NCBI GenBank assembly: GCA_964384805.1
Contig: CAYLLO010000044.1
Span: 1-9,572 of the forward strand
Reading direction: 5' to 3'
DNA length: 9,572 bases
From: HGM10611 sp964384805
GTDB taxonomy: Bacteria > Bacillota_I > Bacilli_A > ML615J-28 > CAG-313
The translations under genes were made by a program, and so were the position numbers. The notes beneath the pieces are model-generated. The model did not search any database and was not told the origin of the DNA. It saw only the letters and a program-made list of their open reading frames with translations. Below, piece after piece: positions 1 through 5,935 of the stretch (positions are counted from its first letter, which is position 1; the number at the start of each line of letters is the position of its first letter).

Positions 1-15
1 GTTAGATAGAGACAT
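1..15 (-). CDS. Start of a divergent gene, cut by the window edge
   Basis: Only the first five codons (Met-Ser-Leu-Ser-Asn, read leftwards from position 15) lie in the window, so the product cannot be named. The start is supported by an AAGGAG ribosome binding site on the minus strand (26-31) ten bases upstream of the ATG, and by a good promoter just beyond it. The inverted-repeat operator on that promoter is the arrangement expected of an autoregulated repressor, for example a GntR-type regulator. That identity is inference from context alone. Confidence 0.5.
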
Positions 16-25
16 AATATCAAAA

Positions 26-31
26 CTCCTT
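26..31 (-). promoter_or_regulatory. Ribosome binding site of the divergent gene
   Basis: On the minus strand these bases read AAGGAG, a near-perfect Shine-Dalgarno match, with ten bases before the ATG at 15-13. It is the main evidence that a real gene starts at the left edge. Confidence 0.55.
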
Positions 32-55
32 GTATACTATAATTATATAGTATAC
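32..55. repeat. Perfect inverted repeat, probable operator over the divergent promoter
   Basis: Two perfect 10-base arms, GTATACTATA (32-41) and TATAGTATAC (46-55), are separated by ATTA. Each arm contains the self-complementary core GTATAC, and 48-57 (TAGTATACTA) is a perfect 10-base palindrome by itself. The repeat covers the -10 box and predicted start of the minus-strand promoter, the usual place for a repressor operator. Palindromic GTATAC-like sites are seen for some GntR-family regulators, but the binding protein here is unknown. Confidence 0.6.
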
Positions 56-70
56 TATTAAAAAAGTCAA
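42..70 (-). promoter_or_regulatory. Sigma-A type promoter of the divergent gene
   Basis: On the minus strand, TTGACT (65-70) is a five-of-six -35 box. It is separated by exactly 17 bases from a perfect TATAAT -10 box (42-47). Transcription would begin near position 35, giving a leader of about 20 bases before the ATG at 15. The -10 box and predicted start site lie inside the inverted repeat at 32-55, so a protein bound there would block RNA polymerase. Confidence 0.65.
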
Positions 71-90
71 GGAAAATGATAAGAAATAAC

Positions 91-135
91 AACAAAAGAA
101 CCAAAAAGAAAACTATTCTCTTTGATTCTTTTGTT
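91..135. other. Long AT-rich hairpin between the divergent genes
   Basis: A 20-base arm (91-110) faces a 20-base arm (116-135) across a 5-base loop. Read on the plus strand, 18 of 20 pairs are Watson-Crick and the other two are A-C or C-A mismatches. Read on the minus strand, both mismatches become G-U pairs, so a minus-strand RNA would be fully paired. A T-run reaching position 139 follows on the plus side and a T-rich stretch (90 to 81) on the minus side. It could be a weak bidirectional terminator or a structural element. No known gene reads into it from either side within the window. Confidence 0.4.
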
Positions 136-148
136 TTTTACGTTATTT

Positions 149-160
149 TTGTATACTATA
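149..160. promoter_or_regulatory. Third copy of the GTATACTATA operator element
   Basis: TTGTATACTATA here is identical to 30-41, the left arm of the inverted repeat over the divergent promoter. Its centre is about 101 bp from the nearest copy. An auxiliary operator used by the same regulator is the simplest reading. No convincing promoter lies directly on it. Confidence 0.4.
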
Positions 161-316
161 TTTTTTACGGGAGTTTAGGATAAAAACCCCCTTTTATATT
201 AGATACCCCAATTATAGCACAAAAAGCAAAAATAGAGGCATTTATAGGTTAGTTTTTTAAATAAAAAAACATTTTGTGGTATAAAAAACTATAAGTGGTA
301 AAAAATATTAAAAAAA
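161..316. other. AT-rich intergenic stretch without a recognisable gene
   Basis: I find no open reading frame with a ribosome binding site on either strand. Visible features are two C-runs (186-191 and 206-209) in an otherwise AT-rich sequence and a short direct repeat GTGGTA (276-281 and 295-300), followed in each case by an A-rich tract. A-tracts here may act as upstream or curvature elements for the hrcA promoter, but nothing in the sequence proves this. Confidence 0.4.
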
Positions 317-343
317 TTAGCACTAAATACTTGACATTGCTAA
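317..343. promoter_or_regulatory. CIRCE element 1 (HrcA operator) overlapping the -35 box
   Basis: The CIRCE consensus is TTAGCACTC-N9-GAGTGCTAA. Here the left half is TTAGCACTA (8 of 9) and the right half CATTGCTAA (7 of 9), with the correct 9-base spacer. The -35 hexamer TTGACA (331-336) sits in the spacer and right half. The location upstream of hrcA-grpE-dnaK-dnaJ fits classic HrcA autoregulation. Confidence 0.85.
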
Positions 344-359
344 TAAAAAGGTATATAAT
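331..359 (+). promoter_or_regulatory. Sigma-A type promoter of the hrcA-grpE-dnaK-dnaJ operon
   Basis: A perfect -35 TTGACA (331-336) and a perfect -10 TATAAT (354-359) are separated by 17 bases. Transcription should begin near 365-367, leaving a leader of about 70 bases before hrcA. The promoter is intrinsically strong and lies between and within two HrcA operators, so expression is expected to be set mainly by repression. Confidence 0.9.
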
Positions 360-360
360 A

Positions 361-387
361 TTAGCAGAAAGGTTGAGTGAGTGATAA
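361..387. promoter_or_regulatory. CIRCE element 2 (HrcA operator) overlapping the transcription start
   Basis: The left half is TTAGCAGAA (6 of 9 to consensus) and the right half GAGTGATAA (8 of 9), with the exact 9-base CIRCE spacing. It begins two bases after the -10 box and covers the predicted start site, the position usual for CIRCE in Firmicutes. Its centre is 44 bp from that of element 1, about four helical turns, so both would lie on nearly the same DNA face. The weak left half makes it less certain than element 1. Confidence 0.7.
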
Positions 388-434
388 CTTACTGATAAAT
401 AATTATATTTATATAATAAAAAGGAAGTGAAAAT

Positions 435-1445
435 ATGTTATCTGAACGCCAGAAACTTGTCTTAAAAGCTATTGTTGAAGAATATGTTAACACTAATGAA
501 CCGATTGGGTCAAGAACTTTATCCAAATCTTCATGGTTTAATGCTTCACCAGCAACCCTAAGAAATGATATGGCGGATTTAGAAGATATGGGATATTTAA
601 TAAAAACTCATACTTCAAGTGGAAGAATTCCATCTGAAAAAGGGTATCGTTTCTATGTCGAAGAGATGATGAAAAAAGAACGTGAAACATCACTTGAATT
701 TCCAATGATTGATGACATTTTTAAACGTCAAGACATAAGTCGTGAAGAAGCTATTAATCAATCAATGAATTTAGTTTCTGATTTAACTAATTATACTTCA
801 ATTGTTTTAGGGCAATCAGCTTATAATTCAAGAATTAAAAAGTTAGAGTTTTTAACTTTACAAGATCATTTCGCAATAATCCTTATGATAACTGATTTAG
901 GTCATGTTGAAAGTAAAAAAATCTTAATTCCTGAAGGAATTAGCGTTAAAGAAATTGAAAAAGTTATAAATGTTTTGGATGAAGTACTGCATAATTGTTT
1001 AGTTAGTGAAATTGAAATTAAATTAAAAGAAGAAATTAAAAACGAAGACATTCGTGATTTTATTGTATATCGTGAAGATTTAGTTAATGCGTTTGCTAGT
1101 GCATTTGCAGATATGGCAAAAGATAAGTATCATGTAAGTGGTCAATCAAAGATTTTGCTTCAACCAGAATTTCAAAATGTCGAAAAAGTAAAAGATATTT
1201 TTGATGCTATTGAAAAAAGAGAAATTTTAAAAGTGGTACGATATGATGAAATAGGAGTAACTGTGAGAATTGGACAAGAAAATGAGGTTAAAGCTTTACA
1301 AGATTGTACAGTAATTACCGTTCCTTATGAATCATCAAATGGTGAACGTGGAGCTATTAGTGTTTTTGGACCGACTCGCATGGAATATAATAAAATTATT
1401 CCATTACTTGAATATATCGCAAAAAATATAAAAAATATAGTATAG
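435..1445 (+). CDS. hrcA: Heat-inducible transcription repressor HrcA
   Basis: HrcA is the dimeric repressor that binds CIRCE operators and shuts off the dnaK (and usually groE) operons. In the known family its activity depends on the GroEL chaperonin. The 336-residue protein has the normal family length. Residues 1-75 form the winged-helix DNA-binding domain, including LSERQKLVLKAIVEEY and GSRTLSK, followed by the conserved ATLRNDMADLEDMGYL stretch and the SSGRIPSEKGYRFYVEE motif. The remainder is the GAF-like and dimerisation region, with GISVFGPTRMEY-like residues near the C-terminus. AAGGAAG (421-427) precedes the ATG. It is the first gene of the operon and is controlled by the two operators directly upstream. 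Its stop codon overlaps the grpE ribosome binding site. Confidence 0.96.
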   Translation: MLSERQKLVLKAIVEEYVNTNEPIGSRTLSKSSWFNASPATLRNDMADLEDMGYLIKTHTSSGRIPSEKGYRFYVEEMMKKERETSLEFPMIDDIFKRQDISREEAINQSMNLVSDLTNYTSIVLGQSAYNSRIKKLEFLTLQDHFAIILMITDLGHVESKKILIPEGISVKEIEKVINVLDEVLHNCLVSEIEIKLKEEIKNEDIRDFIVYREDLVNAFASAFADMAKDKYHVSGQSKILLQPEFQNVEKVKDIFDAIEKREILKVVRYDEIGVTVRIGQENEVKALQDCTVITVPYESSNGERGAISVFGPTRMEYNKIIPLLEYIAKNIKNIV

Positions 1446-1449
1446 GAGG
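1444..1449 (+). promoter_or_regulatory. grpE ribosome binding site overlapping the hrcA stop
   Basis: AGGAGG is formed from the last two bases of the hrcA TAG stop plus the following bases, four bases before the grpE ATG. The arrangement suggests coupled translation of hrcA and grpE and fixes the grpE start. Confidence 0.75.
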
Positions 1450-1453
1450 CATC

Positions 1454-2107
1454 ATGACGGAAAATAATCGCTATCGTGAAGAAGAAAAATTAGAAGAAAA
1501 TGATCTTCAAGAAGAACAAGTACTTCAAGAAGAACAAGTGCTTCAAGAAGAACAAAATGAAGAACTTGTGACAGAAGAGGAAGAAGAAAGCGAATTAAAC
1601 AAAAAGGAAGTAAAAATAGAGAAAAACAAAAAAATAAAAAAATTACAAGAGCGGATTAAAGAATTAGAAAAAAGCGAAGAAACTTTAAAAAATGAGATGT
1701 TAAAAGACCGAGCAGAATTGGAAAACTTTAAACGTCGTATGAATGAAGAACGTATCAAAGATAGAAAATATGCCAGTCAAGATGTATTTTCAGAAATCAT
1801 TAATGTTTTAGATGTTTTTGATAAGACGGTTAATTTAGAAACGGAAGATCAAGTTCTTAAAAATTTCTTAATCGGCTTTGTGATGATTAATAATCAATTT
1901 GCGACAATTTTAGAAAACCATGGAGTGAAGAAAATTAAGGCAGTTGGTGAAAAATTTGATCCTATGTATCATTCCGCAATTGAAACAATTGAAACTGATG
2001 ATGTAGAATCAGGAATTATTTTAGAAGAAGTAATGACAGGTTACTTATATAAAGATCGCATATTAAGACCAAGTATGGTTAAGGTAAGTGCCAAAAAAGA
2101 AAATTAA
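1454..2107 (+). CDS. grpE: Nucleotide exchange factor GrpE
   Basis: GrpE is a cytosolic dimer that releases ADP from DnaK so that it can rebind ATP and drop its substrate. The protein has 217 residues. Residues 1-55 are a very acidic, probably disordered leader containing almost three copies of LQEEQV. Residues 55-108 form the long coiled coil, ending in the conserved RAELENFKRRM region. The C-terminal beta domain carries the family signature GEKFDPMYHSAIE (165-177) and ends in GYLYKDRILRPSMVKVS. The N-terminal region is long and repetitive compared with many GrpE proteins. It follows hrcA by 8 bases and precedes dnaK by 23. Confidence 0.95.
   Translation: MTENNRYREEEKLEENDLQEEQVLQEEQVLQEEQNEELVTEEEEESELNKKEVKIEKNKKIKKLQERIKELEKSEETLKNEMLKDRAELENFKRRMNEERIKDRKYASQDVFSEIINVLDVFDKTVNLETEDQVLKNFLIGFVMINNQFATILENHGVKKIKAVGEKFDPMYHSAIETIETDDVESGIILEEVMTGYLYKDRILRPSMVKVSAKKEN
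1505..1555 (+). repeat. 18-bp tandem repeat in the grpE acidic leader
   Basis: The unit CTTCAAGAAGAACAAGTA starts at 1505, 1523 and 1541. The second copy differs only in its last base, and the third is cut to 15 bases. It encodes LQEEQV-LQEEQV-LQEEQ at GrpE residues 18-34. Near-identity even at synonymous positions suggests recent expansion by replication slippage. Confidence 0.85.
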
Positions 2108-2130
2108 TATATTAAAGGAGAATAAAAATT

Positions 2131-3960
2131 ATGAGTAAAATTATTGGTATTGACTTAGGGACAACAAATTCATGTGTGTCTGTTATGGAAGGTGGAGAAG
2201 CAAAAGTTATTGCTAATCCTGAAGGAGCTAGAACTACTCCATCAGTAGTTGCTTTCAAAGATGGAGAAATTCAAGTTGGGGAAATTGCTCGTCGTCAAGC
2301 AGCAACTAACCTTAATACTGTGTTCTCAGTAAAACGTTATATGGGAACTGATCATAAAATAAATGTTAACAATAAAAACTATACACCTCAAGAAATTTCA
2401 GCGATGATTCTTCAAAACTTAAAAGCCACAGCTGAAGCATATTTAGGAGAAAAAGTAACTGAAGCAGTTATTACGGTTCCTGCTTACTTCAATGATGCTC
2501 AACGTCAAGCAACTAAAGATGCTGGTAAAATTGCAGGATTAGATGTTAAGAGAATTATCAATGAACCAACAGCAGCAGCTCTTGCTTATGGTATTGATAA
2601 AACAGATAAAGAACAAACAATCTTAGTTTATGACCTAGGTGGAGGAACTTTTGATGTATCTATTTTGAACTTAGCTGAAGGAACATTTGAAGTATTATCA
2701 ACTGCTGGTAATAATCGTTTAGGTGGAGATGACTTCGATAATGCAATTGCTGATTATTTAGCATCAGAATTCAAAAAGGAAAATGGTGTTGATTTAAAGG
2801 CTGATCGTTCTGCAAGTTATCGTTTAAAAGAAGCTGCTGAAAAAGCTAAAAAAGAATTAAGTGGTATTACGAAAGCTGATATTGCTTTACCATTCATCAC
2901 AATGTCTAATGGTATGCCATTACACTTAAATATGAGTTTAACTAGAGCTAAATTTGAAGAATTAATTAGAAACTTAGCAGATACAACTTTACAAGCTGTT
3001 CGTCAAGCATTAAAAGATGCAAAATTAACTGCTAATGATTTAGATCAAGTATTACTTGTAGGTGGATCTACAAGAATCCCTTATGTTCAAGAATTAGTAC
3101 GTCGTGAATTAGGTAAAGAACCTAATCGTGGTATTAATCCAGACGAAGTAGTGGCAATGGGAGCTGCTATCCAAGGTGGGGTTTTAACAGGTGATGTAAA
3201 AGATGTATTATTACTAGATGTTACACCACTTTCACTTGGTATTGAAACTTTAGGAGGAGTTGCTACTCGTTTAATTGAACGTAATACAACTATTCCTACA
3301 TCTAAATCACAAATTTTCTCAACAGCTGCTGATAATCAACCAAGTGTAGATATTCACGTTCTTCAAGGTGAAAGATCAATGGCTGCTGATAACAAAACTT
3401 TAGGACGTTTCCAATTATCAGGAATTCCTCTAGCACCTCGTGGTGTACCTCAAATTGAAGTTAAATTTGATATCGATGCTAATGGTATTGTTCACGTAAG
3501 TGCGAAAGATTTAGGAACTGGTAAATCTCAAACAATTACAATCAGCGGAGGAAATGGATTATCAGATGAGGAAATTGACCGTATGGTTAAAGAAGCTGAA
3601 GAAAATGCCGCTGCAGATAAAGCTCGTAAGGAAGAAGTTGACTTACGTAATGAATGTGATCAAATCATCTTTGCTTGTCATAAATCAATTGAAGATTTAG
3701 GAAGTGAAGTAACAGATGATGAAAAATCTGCAATTGAAAAAGCTGAAAGTGAATTAAAAACTGCTTTAGAAGGTAGTGATATTGAAGCTATCAAAGCTAA
3801 GAAAGCTGAACTTGAAAAAGCTGCTCAAGGAATTGCAGTAAAAGCTTATGAAAAAATTCAAAAAGAACAACAAGCAAAAGAAGCTCAAAATAATCAAGAT
3901 AATAATTCAAAAGATGATGATAATAATACTGTTAATGCAGATTTTGAAGATATCAACTAA
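2131..3960 (+). CDS. dnaK: Molecular chaperone DnaK (Hsp70)
   Basis: DnaK is the cytosolic ATP-dependent Hsp70 that binds exposed hydrophobic stretches of unfolded proteins, working with DnaJ and GrpE. The 609 residues match the usual Gram-positive length. The nucleotide-binding domain (1-355) shows the phosphate-1 loop GIDLGTTNSCV (6-16), NEPTAAALAYG (144-154), DLGGGTFDVS (168-177) and VGGSTRIP (310-317). The hydrophobic interdomain linker VLLLDVTPLSLG is at 359-370. The substrate-binding beta domain follows to about 500, then a helical lid and a polar Asn/Asp-rich tail ending EDIN. AAAGGAG (2114-2120) lies ten bases before the ATG. Spelling such as CGT, GGT and GCT looks more biased than in the downstream operon genes, as expected for a highly expressed protein. 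Confidence 0.98.
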   Translation: MSKIIGIDLGTTNSCVSVMEGGEAKVIANPEGARTTPSVVAFKDGEIQVGEIARRQAATNLNTVFSVKRYMGTDHKINVNNKNYTPQEISAMILQNLKATAEAYLGEKVTEAVITVPAYFNDAQRQATKDAGKIAGLDVKRIINEPTAAALAYGIDKTDKEQTILVYDLGGGTFDVSILNLAEGTFEVLSTAGNNRLGGDDFDNAIADYLASEFKKENGVDLKADRSASYRLKEAAEKAKKELSGITKADIALPFITMSNGMPLHLNMSLTRAKFEELIRNLADTTLQAVRQALKDAKLTANDLDQVLLVGGSTRIPYVQELVRRELGKEPNRGINPDEVVAMGAAIQGGVLTGDVKDVLLLDVTPLSLGIETLGGVATRLIERNTTIPTSKSQIFSTAADNQPSVDIHVLQGERSMAADNKTLGRFQLSGIPLAPRGVPQIEVKFDIDANGIVHVSAKDLGTGKSQTITISGGNGLSDEEIDRMVKEAEENAAADKARKEEVDLRNECDQIIFACHKSIEDLGSEVTDDEKSAIEKAESELKTALEGSDIEAIKAKKAELEKAAQGIAVKAYEKIQKEQQAKEAQNNQDNNSKDDDNNTVNADFEDIN

Positions 3961-3984
3961 TAATTAATAAGAAGGAGGCCTAAA

Positions 3985-5109
3985 ATGGCAAATCAACGAG
4001 ATTATTATGAAGTATTAGGGGTATCTAAAACAGCATCAGAAGATGAAATAAAAAAGGCCTACCGAAGTTTAGCAAGAAAATATCACCCCGATGTTAGTAA
4101 AGAACCTAACGCAGAAGAAAAATTTAAAGAAGTTCAACAAGCTTATGATTGTTTAAGTGATCCAGCAAAACGAGAAAATTATGATCGTTACGGAACTGAA
4201 GATCCTACGCAAGGTGGATTCGGAGGTGGTGCTGGTTTTAGCGGATTTAGTGGATCTGGTTTTGGTGGATTTGAAGACATATTTGGAAGTTTCTTTGGTG
4301 GAAGTCGTTCAAGAAGCAATCCTAATGCTCCTCAAAAAGGTAATGATGTTCGTACGAAGGTTGAACTAACATTTGAAGAAGCTGCCTTTGGAGTGAAAAA
4401 AGTGATGAATCTTAGTCGTTATGAAGAATGTACCTCATGTGGAGGAACAGGGGCTAATTCTAAGCAAGATATCACAACTTGTTCAAGATGTCATGGAACA
4501 GGTCGCGTAGTTATGGAACAATCAACAATTTTAGGACGCATTCAAACAGAAACAACTTGTCCCAATTGTGGTGGTAAGGGTAAAAAAATTACTAAAGTAT
4601 GTGAACATTGTCATGGAGAAGGTCGGGTTAAGAAAAGTGCTAAAATTAATGTAACAATTCCAGCCGGTATAGATAATGAACAAACTCTTCGTTTAAGTGG
4701 TCAAGGAGAAGCGGGACTTAATGGAGGTCCAAATGGTGATTTATACATTAATGTCATTGTAAAACCACATGAAGTATTTGAACGTGATGGAAATGATATT
4801 TATTTAGAACTTCCAATAACTTTCTCACAAGCAGCATTAGGGGCTACAATTGAAGTTAAAACTTTACACGGAAGAGTATCTTTGAAAATTCCAAGCGGAA
4901 CACAATCTAATACAAAATTTAAACTTGCTGGTAAAGGTATTCAAAATGAAACAACTGGTAGAAGTGGACATCAATTTGTTATTGCGAAAGTTGTTACCCC
5001 AACTAATCTTACTACTGAACAAAAAGACTTGTTCAATAAACTTAGTAAAACTGATGAAACTGCTAACAATAGTTTCTTCGATCGTATTAAAAAATTCTTT
5101 AAAAATTAA
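3985..5109 (+). CDS. dnaJ: Co-chaperone DnaJ (Hsp40, class A)
   Basis: DnaJ delivers unfolded clients to DnaK and stimulates its ATPase. The 374 residues show all class A parts in order. The J domain (1-70) carries the essential HPD triad at 34-36. A Gly/Phe-rich region spans about 76-106. The zinc-binding region has four CxxCxGxG repeats, at C149/C152, C166/C169, C192/C195 and C206/C209. The C-terminal substrate-binding domains start with KINVTIPAG (220-228) and include GLNGGPNGDLY. A strong AAGGAGG (3972-3978) lies six bases before the ATG. It is the last gene of the heat-shock operon, as the terminator at 5119-5147 shows. Confidence 0.98.
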   Translation: MANQRDYYEVLGVSKTASEDEIKKAYRSLARKYHPDVSKEPNAEEKFKEVQQAYDCLSDPAKRENYDRYGTEDPTQGGFGGGAGFSGFSGSGFGGFEDIFGSFFGGSRSRSNPNAPQKGNDVRTKVELTFEEAAFGVKKVMNLSRYEECTSCGGTGANSKQDITTCSRCHGTGRVVMEQSTILGRIQTETTCPNCGGKGKKITKVCEHCHGEGRVKKSAKINVTIPAGIDNEQTLRLSGQGEAGLNGGPNGDLYINVIVKPHEVFERDGNDIYLELPITFSQAALGATIEVKTLHGRVSLKIPSGTQSNTKFKLAGKGIQNETTGRSGHQFVIAKVVTPTNLTTEQKDLFNKLSKTDETANNSFFDRIKKFFKN

Positions 5110-5118
5110 TTCAAAAGT

Positions 5119-5147
5119 AAGAGCCTATTATAATTAGGCTCTTTTTT
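5119..5147 (+). terminator. Intrinsic terminator after dnaJ
   Basis: A perfect 7-base stem GAGCCTA (5121-5127) and TAGGCTC (5135-5141) encloses a 7-base loop. It is followed by six T residues (5142-5147), two of which can extend the stem by pairing with AA at 5119-5120. It lies ten bases after the dnaJ stop and ends the hrcA-grpE-dnaK-dnaJ transcript. Confidence 0.93.
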
Positions 5148-5174
5148 GACAAAAACTTATTTTTATGATAAAAT
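5146..5174 (+). promoter_or_regulatory. Promoter of the rsmE-mtaB-cshB-nfo operon
   Basis: A perfect -35 TTGACA (5146-5151) is separated by 17 bases from TAAAAT (5169-5174), a five-of-six -10 box. TG at 5166-5167 gives an extended -10. The first two T residues of the -35 are the last two of the dnaJ terminator T-run. Transcription would start near 5181, giving a leader of about 20 bases before the rsmE ATG. No CIRCE element is visible here, so this operon should escape HrcA control. Confidence 0.85.
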
Positions 5175-5199
5175 TAATTACAAGAGATTAGGTGAAGTT

Positions 5200-5934
5200 A
5201 TGCAGAAGTATTTTATAAAACCAGATAATTTTTATAATGAATATCGTGAGGTCATCATTGATAAAGATGACTCTTTTCATATAGTAAAAGTTATGCGTAT
5301 GCGTCTTGGAGATGAAGTATTAGTTTCAGATAATCAGAATACTTATTTAACCAAAATTAAAGTTCTTGATGAAAAAGGAGTTGTTTTAGAAGTAATTAAA
5401 AAACACGAAAGCAATAATGAATTACAAATAAAAATTAGTATTGCCCAAGGAATTATTCGAAAAGATAAAATGGAAGAAGTTTTATCTAAAATCACTGCGC
5501 TTGGAGCATCCCACTATATTCCAGTTAATATGGAACGTTCCAATATTAAAATTAAAGAAGAAAAACAAAATCGCCAAATTAAAATTATCAAGGAAGCCTC
5601 AGAACAAGCAATGCGTAATAGACTAATGGAATTGTCTAAGATTATTTCTTTTAAAGAATTAGTAAAAAAAAGAGATAATTATGATGTTTGCCTATTTGCT
5701 TCTACCCAAGCCAGTATTGATAATCCTAACTTTAAGAGAGTGTTTAAAAACAAAAATATTAAATCTGTTTTAATTGTTATTGGTCCAGAAGGTGGTATCT
5801 CACCTAAGGAAGAGGAAATAATGAAAAAAGCTGGTTTTTTACCAATATCTTTAGGACCAAGAATTTTAAGAACTGAACTTGCACCTATATATATTATGAG
5901 TGCAATTAGTTATGAATTAGAGTTAGGTGAATAA
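5200..5934 (+). CDS. rsmE: 16S rRNA (uracil(1498)-N3)-methyltransferase RsmE
   Basis: RsmE uses S-adenosylmethionine to methylate N3 of U1498 in helix 44 of 16S rRNA, acting on the assembled small subunit. With the ATG at 5200 the protein has 244 residues, typical of the family. The N-terminal half is a PUA-like RNA-binding domain (about 1-70). The C-terminal SPOUT trefoil-knot domain has AQGIIRKDKMEEVLSKITALGA (82-103), the S-adenosylmethionine loop IGPEGG (194-199) and the knot segment SLGPRILRTELA (217-228). The frame is open up to a TTG at 5146, but that codon lies in the terminator/promoter, upstream of the predicted transcript start. AGGTGA (5190-5195) supports the ATG. The gene is one base from mtaB. 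Confidence 0.93.
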   Translation: MQKYFIKPDNFYNEYREVIIDKDDSFHIVKVMRMRLGDEVLVSDNQNTYLTKIKVLDEKGVVLEVIKKHESNNELQIKISIAQGIIRKDKMEEVLSKITALGASHYIPVNMERSNIKIKEEKQNRQIKIIKEASEQAMRNRLMELSKIISFKELVKKRDNYDVCLFASTQASIDNPNFKRVFKNKNIKSVLIVIGPEGGISPKEEEIMKKAGFLPISLGPRILRTELAPIYIMSAISYELELGE

Positions 5935-5935
5935 T

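Noticed and set aside
65..71. CtsR-like heptad (GTCAA) near the divergent promoter
   Set aside because: Only one partial heptad is present, without the required direct repeat. The bases are better explained as the minus-strand -35 box TTGACT.
1543..1758. Minus-strand open frame opposite grpE
   Set aside because: It is Ser/Phe-rich, the antisense shadow of the acidic Glu/Lys-rich GrpE codons, with no ribosome binding site or family resemblance.
4157..4369. Alternative-frame open frame within dnaJ
   Set aside because: It overlaps the J-domain and Gly/Phe region of DnaJ. Its Val/Leu-rich composition comes from reading the GGT-rich DNA out of frame.
5146..5199. N-terminal extension of RsmE from a TTG at 5146 (18 extra residues)
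   Set aside because: The TTG is part of the -35 box and terminator T-run, upstream of the predicted transcription start, and has no ribosome binding site. ATG 5200 has AGGTGA before it and gives the usual family length.
5927..5935. GTG start for MtaB at 5927
   Set aside because: The GTG is inside the AGGTGA Shine-Dalgarno sequence itself. ATG 5936 is correctly spaced from it and begins the conserved N-terminus directly.
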